A stretch of 64,000 nucleotides of DNA from the NCBI GenBank assembly GCA_028753945.1, contig JAPNXP010000014.1:2046001-2110000 (forward strand), in the 5' to 3' direction. Position numbers and translations under genes: made by a program. Under the pieces are notes generated by a model. The model did no database searches and was not told the DNA's origin. It saw only the letters and a program-made list of their open reading frames with translations. Below are positions 54,753 through 63,891 of this stretch, in pieces (position 1 is the stretch's first letter; every line of letters starts with the position of its first letter). This DNA is from Hexactinellida sp. DTS-2022 (taxonomy: Eukaryota > Porifera > Hexactinellida).

Positions 54753-55856
54753 CTGGAAATGACTAAACGAAAGAAAGAAAATAGAAAATTACAGCTGTGA
54801 CGACTGAACTATTCATATATAGTACAAATATACAAACATATACTATATAGTACATAGTATATAGTAGCTACGTGCAGTTCGGTCTCGGTCGGATTGCGGC
54901 GGATCACACCATGACAAAGGTCGCTTTCCCGACCTATGTATGCTTGTCTTGTGTCAGGAAGTACACAACACAAGTAACGGATAAAAATGGGAAGAGGTAT
55001 GCCCAAATATGTGATTTTATGACCATTTTGTCGAGGAAAACAAGAGATCGTTGTTAGCGTGTAAAATTACCCCCTTTAGGCAAATTTGCACATTTCTAGA
55101 GCATATTGTCTTTCCTATTACTTCGGGACACGCACATACAGACGCATTTTTTAAAAAGCAATTAACTTGTTAATACATATGATGTATTGAAATATAAGAA
55201 TTGATGGCATAATCCTATATTAATAAATTTACGATTTCATAGGGTTCAAGCGTGATTAATAGTGGCAACTTTGAACCTAATAATCAGCAAATTAGCGTGA
55301 ATTTAAAACCCGTTAAGGTCTTAGATCTAAATTACATTTCTGCATTATAGGAATTCTAAAGTTTTTGTTACCAATACTTTAATCTTCCTTTGGGACAAAA
55401 AATGCTAAAGGTCCCGTCTATAAACCACAACAGAAGAGGCCAAGTGTGCGCAGAAGAAATTGACTGCAGTAGAAACGTGGTACACAATAATAATTAGTCT
55501 TAAAAGTGTAAAAATGGAGGATCATTTTTAATTAATGCCGCAATGAACTACGAATAAGCCGTAAATAGTACGCTGAATCAGTGAATATCACAACAAATTA
55601 ATCTAACCAAGGATACACCAAGAGCTAATTAGTTAAGGGTACGCCAAATAGGTTAATAGAGCTCAGAATAGACTAAGTGTACGCCGAATAGATTAATTGT
55701 ACGCCAAATAGGTTAATGGTAAGCAGAAGGTTTCAACCTATTGTTAATCAGTTCATTTTTTAGTGTACCTTTGAATCAGTGAAATTGAGTGAATAGCTTT
55801 TCATTTGATTTCATTCAACTAATTTCATTCTTTTCATTCATTAATATCTGCGTATA
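54753..55856. other. Non-coding spacer within the PARP-like locus
   Basis: 54880-54990 is a diverged GCGAAGCG-type repeat. The rest is AT-rich. 55620-55740 has several GTACGCCAAATAGGTTAAT-like short repeats. No exon linking the KH-like exons to the catalytic exon was identified here. Confidence 0.4.
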
Positions 55857-56803
55857 TATCCCTTTTAACCTAACCTGTTTTGAACAGGTTTGCGATAAAA
55901 ATTATCCAAATTCGAAGTTCAAAAATCGGGCCACGATATGCACATTAATCAACAACCAGACACCCAGCCTGAAAGTCTCAGAGCACTGGCACTCACGGTC
56001 TAGCCGGTGTTATCATCACGGAGGAAACAAAAGCCAAGGCACTGAAGGCACTAATTTCAATACAGGGCCACTCTACTACGATAGTTGAGTCGGTACAGTG
56101 TAAAATCGGGAAAATATCATCAAATGACACACACTTACATTACTCCTAACACACTCACTTTTTGTCGAGGGATATTACGGGTGGATAAAACAGCATCTCC
56201 AAGCAAATCACCCAGCTTAGCCACACCTGCATCAATATCATGCTGAAGGAAGCCTTCCACTTCGATTAGATCCGGGTAGACTCTTATCTTCACAGCAAAC
56301 AACTTCTCCATGGAGATTACTGCAGCGGGTCAATTATGCGCAACTGCGCGGGGTATACCATCAAGTGCATCTCCATTGGTCTGAAAAAGAAAAATATAAC
56401 TGATACTGCATTCAATAGTCATAGGGGAAGCCAAATGCTAACCAAACATAATCAATGTTAAAATAAGTGGTAGTTATAATTGAGCAGAAAAGTTACAATT
56501 TATGTGGAATACAGGGCTCGAGGAAAAACATGGAGAGGGGAAACAGATTGCTGATGCAGAGAAATATTATATCGTGTAAACGGATTAAAAAAAACACACT
56601 TACTTCTTCAATGGGAAACGGTAGAATGTCTGTCGAACTTTAGCAAAAACAACAGTTAGCGCCTCAGATAACCCCAACACACGTAGGCATTTGCTTTCTA
56701 CATCGATAATAAAGCTCATAGAGCCATGCGACAAATACGGCTCGCAAGCGGCAGCGATGCATTCATTAGCAGTCGCCAACAGTATCAAGTCCCCTTTCGT
56801 CAC
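55857..56803. repeat. Segmental duplication, copy 1
   Basis: From CCTTTTAACCTAACCTG onward the sequence is almost identical to 62773-64000. Copy 1 lacks 373 bp present in copy 2 (63237-63610). The duplication includes parts of two exons and their introns and continues past the window in copy 2. Confidence 0.85.
56159..56380 (-). pseudogene. PARP14-like KH-repeat exon, internally deleted copy
   Basis: It has the same acceptor (TTTTTCTTTTTCAG) and donor (GTGAGT) as the exon at 63074-63668, but is 222 instead of 595 nt. The 373-nt loss is not a multiple of three. The frame reads PMEMHLMVYPAQLRIIDPL and stops at a TAA just after the deletion point. The rest of the exon would still encode VKIRVYPDQIEVEGF in another frame. 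This copy is therefore broken, unless splicing skips it. Confidence 0.75.
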
Positions 56804-56824
56804 AAGGAGAACTTCCTCAGAGAT
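56604..56824 (-). CDS. PARP14-like locus, exon with KH-like repeat
   Basis: Acceptor TCCAATGTAG and donor GTAAGT bound a 221-nt exon in phase 0 at its start and phase 2 at its end, matching both neighbours. It reads ISEEVLLVTKGDLILLATAN and then SFIIDVESKCLRVLGLSEAL. The beta-strand, G-L-x-E-A, helix pattern resembles the KH-like repeats of PARP14-type proteins. The family assignment rests on pattern and position, not on a recognised signature. Confidence 0.6.
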
Positions 56825-57360
56825 CTACATTGGACACAATTCAAAACACTGGAAAACTAAAAACTGCAAGCATCAGATAATTCCTATGTTGATTAATACG
56901 CGTATGGCGTTTACACGTAGTATGCGGAATGCGCTATATCGGCTATCCATCATTACGTATATATTATACGCTAGATCTATAGTCAACCAGGGATGTTTTC
57001 CAACTAAATTCAGTAGCATATTGTTGAAACTTATTGTAAACACAAGATGCTAGCAAATAATCCAATTTGTACAATACAAGTCTATATTATTAATAATAGG
57101 GGAATATCGATGTAACCGAAAGTGGTTCAAAGCAAATTCCATACACGTGTAATACGGATTACATTACAAGAATTACGGCGTGGTACGTATCCAAGGAAAG
57201 ACGTATTAAACAACTAAGGATGCTTCACATGAGCTCAATTAGAGTCTATAGGTAGAACGAATTTGTTCTGCTGCTAGTAAACACATTGAAATGTTAATAG
57301 GAAATGGAAACAAGGAGACTACAGCCTCAAATAAAGTTTACGCATATTCTATCAGCTCAC

Positions 57361-57556
57361 CTTGGAAAGGACAGACATTTCAAGCTGTCTGATATGTCTG
57401 AGGCCGGTCTCTTCAGGGATTAGCAGGTACAGAGATGAACAGACGTAGGCATAATCGTAGCGTCCCTCAACCAAAGCAAACCCTTCGAGCTGTTCGCGGA
57501 AATTCGCCTCCATGAAATTGTAGAGGTGTTCACTCATTGGATAGTCGCGCCGTAAC
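57361..57556 (-). CDS. PARP14-like locus, upstream exon
   Basis: It is bounded by the acceptor CTTGTCTAG and the donor GTGAGC. It reads LRRDYPMSEHLYNFMEANFR, then LEGFALVEGRYDYAYVCSSL and PEETGLRHIRQLEMSVLSK, ending in phase 0 to join the exon at 56824. No named domain is certain; it fits the KH-like repeat region. An inverted copy of its 3' end and following intron is at 48927-49119. Confidence 0.55.
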
Positions 57557-57644
57557 CTAGACAAGGATCAGAATTTATAGGTAAAAGCCAACTCAGCTAA
57601 AAGCGAAACAAAAACAAACCAAACCAAACAAAATGACACAGTAA

Positions 57645-57843
57645 ATGAATAAGCTGATCGATGGAAGTAAACACAAACTAGTAACATACCTGATACTCCG
57701 ATTGAGAATCCAGCAGGACAGAGGTGAATGTGGGAACCGTTGAGAAGCGAATCTAAACATTCGCCCCTAAGGAGGAGTCCTTAACGACTCCTGCTCCAGT
57801 CACCCACATCCAGCCAGAACTGTCAAAACGAAGGCCTGCACAT
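57645..57843 (-). repeat. Hairpin module, copy 2
   Basis: Nearly identical to 53872-54068, including both 6-bp hairpins and the ATCAGGTATGTT end. It directly follows the coding frame of the coiled-coil ORF, supplying its last residues and stop. Confidence 0.75.
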
Positions 57844-58420
57844 AGGATCTCTCCAGAGAATCCAGTTCAGCAGTTTGTGTCTTGATCAACAGATCCTGTT
57901 GGTTTAACTTTGTTGCATGTATGCTAAGCATACACTCCTGTTCCCTGAGCTGCTGGTCCTGGGACAATTGTCGCAGTGTCAAGTCATGGAATTTGATCTC
58001 GAGGAAATCTTTGATCCTGGCTTCATATAGTAAAGTTCTTTCTTCAGAATCGTGGTTAAATTTCTGCAGCAGATCGTCAAAATTGTCCTGAGGAGTGATG
58101 TGAGTCAAAGATAGAGTAACCAGAGTGAACGAGCCGCTGGGTGTACCAGGAATAAGAGGCTGAGTGGGTGGTGGTGTTGAAGGCGAGACAATACACTCGT
58201 CAACAGAGTTAGAAGAAGAGAAGAGCGTCAACACATTGACATTTCTCTCAATAAGCTCAACCAGTTCAATTGGCACTTGTTCAGGGCACAATTCACAAGG
58301 CGGAGTTGGAACCCTACAAGGCACGTTCACATCTCCCTCCCGGGAACAACAGGAGCAAAAAGACTTCATCTTACGTTGCGTTATTGAGTAGATATGCTTC
58401 AGCAAAAGTACACTACGCAT
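57800..58420 (-). CDS. Unrecognised Cys-rich, coiled-coil protein
   Basis: 206 codons from ATG 58420. Residues 15-55 are Cys-rich (FCSCCSREG, CRVPTPPCELC), which may bind metal. Residues 85-100 are Pro/Thr/Ser-rich, and about 125-190 form a charged heptad-like helix (YEARIKDFLEIKFHDLTLRQ). The last ~14 residues come from hairpin module 2. I do not recognise the family. It lies between the KH-like exons and the Gag-like ORF on the same strand, so it could be an exon of the PARP-like locus or part of the inserted element. Confidence 0.45.
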   Translation of the reverse strand: MRSVLLLKHIYSITQRKMKSFCSCCSREGDVNVPCRVPTPPCELCPEQVPIELVELIERNVNVLTLFSSSNSVDECIVSPSTPPPTQPLIPGTPSGSFTLVTLSLTHITPQDNFDDLLQKFNHDSEERTLLYEARIKDFLEIKFHDLTLRQLSQDQQLREQECMLSIHATKLNQQDLLIKTQTAELDSLERSYVQAFVLTVLAGCG

Positions 58421-58631
58421 AAATTAACTAATTGACAATTTGAGAGCCTTCAACATAAAAAATAAAAAGCAAACCAAGGAGCAATGTTGGCAAGTGGTGT
58501 GTGACCGGGTTAAAACAGGCAAGTGATGCAAGACGCATTTGTTAGAATAGAACCAACAATACAACAACAACAACAAAACCTACATGCAAAACAACTAAAT
58601 AATGTTGAAAAAGATACCGATATAAGAGTTG
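58421..58631. other. Short non-coding spacer
   Basis: It contains a CAACAA run (about 58548-58572) and no frame. It leads into the truncated hairpin module at 58632. Confidence 0.35.
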
Positions 58632-58767
58632 AATAAGTGAAGTGACACCATCAGATTGAGAATCCAGCAGGACAGAGGTGAATGTGGGAACCGTTGAGAA
58701 GCGAATCTAAACATTCGCCCCTAAGGAGGAGTCCTTAACGACTCCTGCTCCAGTCACCCACATCCAG
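58632..58767 (-). repeat. Hairpin module, truncated copy 3
   Basis: It shares both hairpins and the GGATTCTCAAT end with the other two copies, but lacks GTGCAGGCCTTC. It is joined directly at CTTGCTGGATG to a fragment of PARP catalytic sequence, with CTTGCT present on both sides as microhomology. Confidence 0.75.
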
Positions 58768-58876
58768 CAAGACACTGTTGATACTTCAACTTCAAGTATA
58801 TATTCTGAATACGCACCACTTTTAGAGAATTGTAACTCGAGGATCTTAAGGGACAAAAGTAGCTTGCTCCCACTCT
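58768..58876 (-). pseudogene. Fragment of a second PARP catalytic exon
   Basis: About 110 bp match 54561-54670 with substitutions and a small indel. They cover EWEQATF through the IQNKYLW and KYQQCLA codons. It is fused on one side to hairpin module 3 and on the other to the truncated frame behind the Gag-like ORF. Confidence 0.75.
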
Positions 58877-59398
58877 GCGTTCATAAGTCGCGGGGTAGAG
58901 TGTCTATTTGGAAGGGTCATTGATGACCTTAGTTCGTTCACTAAACAACCACCTTTTGGAGATGAATGCGAGTCCCATTCCTTTGTTGGTTTTCTTACGG
59001 GCTTCTTACGGACCATATAGAATAGAGTAGTGAGATCCACGTTTAGTTTGGCAGAAACAATCTTTGATCGCGTAGGATGCTGGTTTCTTGCTACGTCTAA
59101 GTGACATTGGGAACCTAGCCATAGAATCTTTAAATGTAGGTCCCTGGGGCTAAGGTTCTCTGGGTCTCTTGTCCGATACTCATCAATATGATTTGTGGTG
59201 TAGCTGATGGCTGTCTGTAGTGCCATTTCTCGGATTGCAGAGGGTGTAGCGCTATACCACTCCCGTGTAGAATTAGGCTGCATAACTCGTTCCAGGTGTG
59301 AGTGTTTGGGCCCAGATTTGGGATTATCTGGGCCCTATCCACAAGCGGCTCTGGTTGTATGTCTGAGTCGTGTAGATCCGCACTTAGGGGCTCAGGCC
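58877..59398 (-). pseudogene. Truncated second frame downstream of the Gag-like ORF
   Basis: Right after the Gag-like stop, the -1 frame reads an acidic GPEPLSADLHDSDIQPEPLV and NLGPNTHTWNEL. After a one-base shift, QPNSTREWYSATPSAIREMA and LSPRDLHLKILWLGSQCHLD follow to about 58880. There the frame is cut by the PARP fragment. The arrangement resembles a gag-pro junction, but no protease or polymerase motif is preserved. Confidence 0.4.
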
Positions 59399-62300
59399 CT
59401 AAGTGCGGCGACCTTTTGGTCGTTTTTGGGTAGAGGGTTGTGTCTGTCTACCTATGTTAATTGAACGTCGAGTGGTGTTCAGACAATATTTCGAGCGGTG
59501 TCCCTTGGTTTCGCATGTGACGGCTGGTTTTCCACACGAGGTTGAGCGATGTCCGGCTTGGTCACAGTTGTGACAGATAAGTGGATCTCTACCACGGTTA
59601 CGGGCAGGTCGATCCAGCCTTGGTGCAGATCTACTTCTGGATTTACTCCTATATAGTGCAGGAGTTGTTATTTGTGCCCTCAGTCGTCTTGGTGAGGGAC
59701 TTCGAGAGATCGTGCGTGTTGCACGGTAACCATTAGTTGGTGCCGTACTTGGTCTTCCGTTGCGTCCTCGTGCGGGGGAACGGCTGCGTGATCGGCGTCC
59801 CATACGCACAATGTCGTTAGCTGAATACGACGGTCCATAGGATAACCTCTTTCGAGGACCTTGTCGTGGTCGGTTTCGCTGGCTACTATTGGAGCGTCCT
59901 GTACGGGCTCTGTTGATAGTGCTTCGAATATTAGAAGAGCGACTACTGCGTTTGGAGCTTTCAGAGCGACTGGACTGTCTTGATCTGGCAGTTTGTGTGG
60001 AGCGGCTAGAGAGAGAGGGGCTACGATTTTTCCAAGATGGAGAGCGGTTGGTAGTACGACTAGTTCCTCTAGATGATCGAGAGCTAGTACTGGAGTTGGA
60101 TCGGTGAGGATTGTTACGTGATCGGTTCCGTCTCGGTGAGGGAGAGCGACCGCGTCTCTTAGGACTGGGTGATCGGCCGTTTCGTGAATAGTCGGTCTTG
60201 GGTCTGCGGAAGGTAGTAGGCTCTTCGTTGGAGCGAGAGTTTCCTCCTGGAGTGGCGTTGCTGGTATAATTGTCTACGGGAGTGCCAGCTTCGAAGACCT
60301 CTCCATCCTGAGATAGTATGTTCAGGTCGCTATCATGGTAGAGGAAAGTGTGTTTACTCTGCTTGAGTTCACGTGCATATCTTTGCTGTAACTTACACTC
60401 TCCGTTGAGGTGTACGAAGGTACCTGGGACTTTAGTGACTGTCCCCTCCAATTCGTTGGAGACTTCATAATACTTCCATGAATGAAGGTAACATGCGCCA
60501 TATTTACAGTGTAGGTCTTTATGGTTGTTCCCGTCTTGTGTCTTATGGTAGCGACAGATTCGGTCTTTAGAACCTAGTAGTAACTGTACTTCTTGATAGA
60601 TGTAGATGGCGCGACGTTTTTCTTCCTCTTTGTTAGCTTTGCGCATATAGGAGCGCTCCCAGGAATCTGATGCAGTCTCCTGGATGGTGGCGAGTGCGTT
60701 GTGAAGGTCCGTGTACGCAAATAGAATGATGGCCCATTCTCGTTGGTTAAGGTCGGAGCCTTCTCTCATAGCGATGTCTTTATGGTTAATTCGTAGCACA
60801 TCGATACTTTCTCTTCCGAGCAGCCATGCTTGTTCTGCTATAGGTCGAAATCTGAAGTCTTTGCATTGAATCCGGTCACTTGTTAGCTTCATAGCCTTCG
60901 GAATCTCTCCTACATGTTCTGTGAAAACGCCTTTATTTAGGAGTGACTGTGCGGTTAAATCTCTGATCTTTCCCATTACGCGTTTGGCCTCATAGTTAGC
61001 AACTACGTCGCCATTGTTCAGTATATGGATCTTTTGAGTAGAGTCCGTTAGAAGAAAGCCATTGATAAGATCCATGGCTTGTGGGTAGTATTGTAAATTG
61101 AGAAACTGTTCTTCTGGAAACGCGTTCAGATCCTCGAATATTTCTGTGAAATACTGTCTCTGAATAGAAGTTAGGAGAGAGTTAAGTTGTGATCCTAGGA
61201 AGATAAGGTGGGCGGTATCTGCCTCCTCTGTATCAATTACGTTCTTGAGCATTTTGGAGGCTACCTCCTTCTTAAATTCGTCGCGTGCCTTAGTAGGATG
61301 ACGCCGACTTAAGACTTCCCTTTCTGCGTCCTTGAGCCAGCTGGTTGCTACAATTGCTCGCATTTGATTATATTCACGGTCATCGTCGTCAGCGTCGACT
61401 CCTACGGCTGTAGTCCACGCTTCAATGTATTTGCGGCTCTTAGTAACTCTATCTATTTTATGAGCTAGTGTCATAATTTGGTGGTGTTTGTCTGAGACCT
61501 TAACCCTCGAGCGGCGCATGATGCGATTTATGCACGTAGCTGTTTTCTTCTGAAGAAAACTAAGAAAGTTGATGGGAGTAGAAGAGGCAGTTTTTCTCAG
61601 TGTGGACTGTTCTCTGACGACCTTTCGTAAGAAGCCAGTGTTGTACGAATATCTGCGAGTGTCTTGATCCCAATCGTAGTGTTTGCCTCCTATTGCATCG
61701 ATATTAGGTTGTGACTCTGCGGCAGGGCTAGGATCAATGCGTACGCGGTTGAGAGTCCTATTGTGAAGACTGGAGGTGGAGGCGATAGTATTCGGAAGAG
61801 CTCCTAAGAGTTCCGTGAGGAATGCTCCGACTGGTTCACTAATTTCTTCAGTAGTCTTGAGAGTTTCTAGTTTGACAGCAAGGTCTTCGAAATGTCTCAC
61901 GTTGATCGTGTGGGCCTCTGCGTCCGTACTTACGGGGAGTACGTTGGATCGGTACTCATGCTCTTGAATCGCGGATTTGAGTATACTTCGCTGGTTCGTG
62001 AGCGTCCCTCGCGAGAGGACCGTTGTCCATGCAGTAGACATACCAGTCGGGTGCACGGAGGCCGTGGACCGCATAAGCACGTCTGCGTCTCTGGTAATCT
62101 CACTTTCTTCGGAGATTGGTCGTTCCGCCCTCTCCGCTCGTAATTGATCAATAAAGATTCCTGCATGTACTTCGTTGGCAAGCCATCCTCCATAGTTGGC
62201 GTTGGCTCCATAACTCCTGAGTATGGTTTGGTTGATCCAGATGCAGAAGTCAGTCGTGGTGTGGAATGCGAATTTCGCATATTGGCCTCCACCAAAGAGA

Positions 62301-62761
62301 CCTTCTGTAGCGCTTCCAACACCATCTCGGTATCCTGCAGCCATCGTTGTCGCAACTTCTCGAACGCTCTCGTATCTGTGTATTCCATAGAACTCTCGGA
62401 ACTGGCCTCGAGTCCAGCTGCTAGTGGCGAAAAGTCGGTCCAATCGGACGTCGTTCTCGGTGTGCTCCGAGATACCTTCTGTGGAGATGTATTCTCTAAA
62501 CTGGAAGTCGTCCGGGGACCCGGAAGGGTAGACTCCAAATACTCCTCGTGGAGCGTTATCAACGTCGAAGACAAGGTTGTTTCCAGGGCTGAGAAGTCCA
62601 TTAACAAAAAGGTTTTGGTTACCAGCGCAATGTAACACAATATCGTGAGTACTAAAGTTAGAGCAGGGAAGCGTATTGCTAATCAATAGGTGTGTCCAAG
62701 AAAGAGATTGTAGGGGAGTGTCAATTGACATCTGGGAATAAACAAATATCAAAGCCAACAA
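59399..62761 (-). CDS. Gag-like protein of an unrecognised element, 1120 codons
   Basis: One uninterrupted frame; ATG 62761 or, more likely, the ATG 10 codons later (MSIDTPLQS). Residues ~1-650 are a globular, unfamiliar region. Near 745-790 there is a Cys/His cluster (ICRYHKTQDG, HCKYGACYLHSWKYY). Residues ~850-1070 are strongly Arg/Ser-rich (SPSPKRRGRSPSPRR), like nucleic-acid-binding tails. Near 1080, CHNCDQAGHRSTSC is a perfect C-x2-C-x4-H-x4-C knuckle, followed by a degenerate second one (TCETKGHRSKYC). This architecture fits a retroelement or virus-like nucleocapsid protein. No long terminal repeats, polymerase or integrase are visible. Base composition is clearly less AT-rich than most of the window. 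Confidence 0.6.
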   Translation of the reverse strand: MLALIFVYSQMSIDTPLQSLSWTHLLISNTLPCSNFSTHDIVLHCAGNQNLFVNGLLSPGNNLVFDVDNAPRGVFGVYPSGSPDDFQFREYISTEGISEHTENDVRLDRLFATSSWTRGQFREFYGIHRYESVREVATTMAAGYRDGVGSATEGLFGGGQYAKFAFHTTTDFCIWINQTILRSYGANANYGGWLANEVHAGIFIDQLRAERAERPISEESEITRDADVLMRSTASVHPTGMSTAWTTVLSRGTLTNQRSILKSAIQEHEYRSNVLPVSTDAEAHTINVRHFEDLAVKLETLKTTEEISEPVGAFLTELLGALPNTIASTSSLHNRTLNRVRIDPSPAAESQPNIDAIGGKHYDWDQDTRRYSYNTGFLRKVVREQSTLRKTASSTPINFLSFLQKKTATCINRIMRRSRVKVSDKHHQIMTLAHKIDRVTKSRKYIEAWTTAVGVDADDDDREYNQMRAIVATSWLKDAEREVLSRRHPTKARDEFKKEVASKMLKNVIDTEEADTAHLIFLGSQLNSLLTSIQRQYFTEIFEDLNAFPEEQFLNLQYYPQAMDLINGFLLTDSTQKIHILNNGDVVANYEAKRVMGKIRDLTAQSLLNKGVFTEHVGEIPKAMKLTSDRIQCKDFRFRPIAEQAWLLGRESIDVLRINHKDIAMREGSDLNQREWAIILFAYTDLHNALATIQETASDSWERSYMRKANKEEEKRRAIYIYQEVQLLLGSKDRICRYHKTQDGNNHKDLHCKYGACYLHSWKYYEVSNELEGTVTKVPGTFVHLNGECKLQQRYARELKQSKHTFLYHDSDLNILSQDGEVFEAGTPVDNYTSNATPGGNSRSNEEPTTFRRPKTDYSRNGRSPSPKRRGRSPSPRRNRSRNNPHRSNSSTSSRSSRGTSRTTNRSPSWKNRSPSLSSRSTQTARSRQSSRSESSKRSSRSSNIRSTINRARTGRSNSSQRNRPRQGPRKRLSYGPSYSANDIVRMGRRSRSRSPARGRNGRPSTAPTNGYRATRTISRSPSPRRLRAQITTPALYRSKSRSRSAPRLDRPARNRGRDPLICHNCDQAGHRSTSCGKPAVTCETKGHRSKYCLNTTRRSINIGRQTQPSTQKRPKGRRT

Positions 62762-63073
62762 GTTAATAGCTAATGCCCTTTAACCTAACCTGTTTTGAAC
62801 AGGTTTGCGTTAAAAATTATCCAAATTCGAAGTTCAAAAATCGGGCCACGATATGCACATTAATCAACAACCAGACACCCAGCCTGAAAGTCTCAGAGCA
62901 CTGGCACTCACGGTCTAGCCGGTGTTATCATCACGGAGGAAACAAAAGCCAAGGCACTGAAGGCACTAATTTCAATACAGGGCCACTCTACTACGATAGT
63001 TGAGTCGGTACAGTGTAAAATCGGGAAAATATCATCAAATGACACACACTTACATTACTCCTAACACACTCAC

Positions 63074-63668
63074 TTTTTGTCGAGGGATATTACGGGTGGA
63101 TAAAACAGCATCTCCAAGCAAATCACCCAGCTTAGCCACACCTGCATCAATATCATGCTGAAGGAAGCCTTCCACTTCGATTTGATCCGGGTAGACTCTT
63201 ATCTTCACAGCAAACAACTTCTCCATGGAGATTACTATTTTCCGCTTTGTCCTGCACTGTAAAATATTAAAGCCGCATCGAGTAATTAATAGGCGAGTCT
63301 GTAATGAGTGGTGGAATACTTCCGCGAGTTGGAGGGTAGACCTGGCATCGCCAACGAGCTGAGGGGTGGACTGGAGCTTGTATTTCCGTATTAGGTCACA
63401 CGAATCCACCTCGAAAAGAATCGCTACCAGAATGTTTCTCTCGCTAAGATACTTCAAATAGCTCGGCATCAGGAGGAAGATAAAATTGGGGAAGAGAATT
63501 GAGGTTATCTGCTCACTGTAGGAATGCATGTTTGCACGGATTTTCATGCATTCCATCCAGTCAACCTCTTGGCTTATTACAAGCTCACCAACCAGGCGGT
63601 GGGTAGTGTGCAGCGGGTCAATTATGCGCAACTGCGCGGGGTATACCATCAAGTACATCTCCATTGGT
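63074..63668 (-). CDS. PARP14-like KH-repeat exon, complete copy
   Basis: Acceptor TTTTTCTTTTTCAG and donor GTGAGT give a 595-nt exon, entering in phase 2 and leaving in phase 0. It reads PMEMYLMVYPAQLRIIDPLH, HRLVGELVISQEVDWMECMK, LVAILFEVDSCDLIRKYKLQ and finally FAVKIRVYPDQIEVEGFLQH. The repeating strand - G - helix pattern fits tandem KH-like modules as in PARP14. No catalytic exon follows on this side before the Gag-like ORF, so this copy looks decapitated. Confidence 0.6.
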
Positions 63669-63891
63669 CTGAAAAAGAAAAATATAACTGATACTGCATT
63701 CAATAGTCATAGGGGAAGCCAAATGCTAACCAAACATAATCAATGTTAAAATAAGTGGTAGTTATAATTGAGCAGAAAAGTTACAATTTATGTGGAATAC
63801 AGGGCTCGAGGAAAAACATGGAGAGGGGAAACAGATTGCTGATGCAGAGAAATATTATATCGTGTAAACGGATTAAAAAAAACACACTTAC

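Noticed and set aside
55789-56088. + strand frame with QTPSLKVSEHW, repeated at 62773
   Set aside because: The same short frame occurs in both duplicated blocks, opposite to the spliced exons, and no family or splice context supports it. The duplication alone explains the repeat.
59889-62635. + strand frames across the Gag-like ORF, including an R/L/E-rich one
   Set aside because: They are antisense products of the RS-rich and globular coding regions on the - strand.
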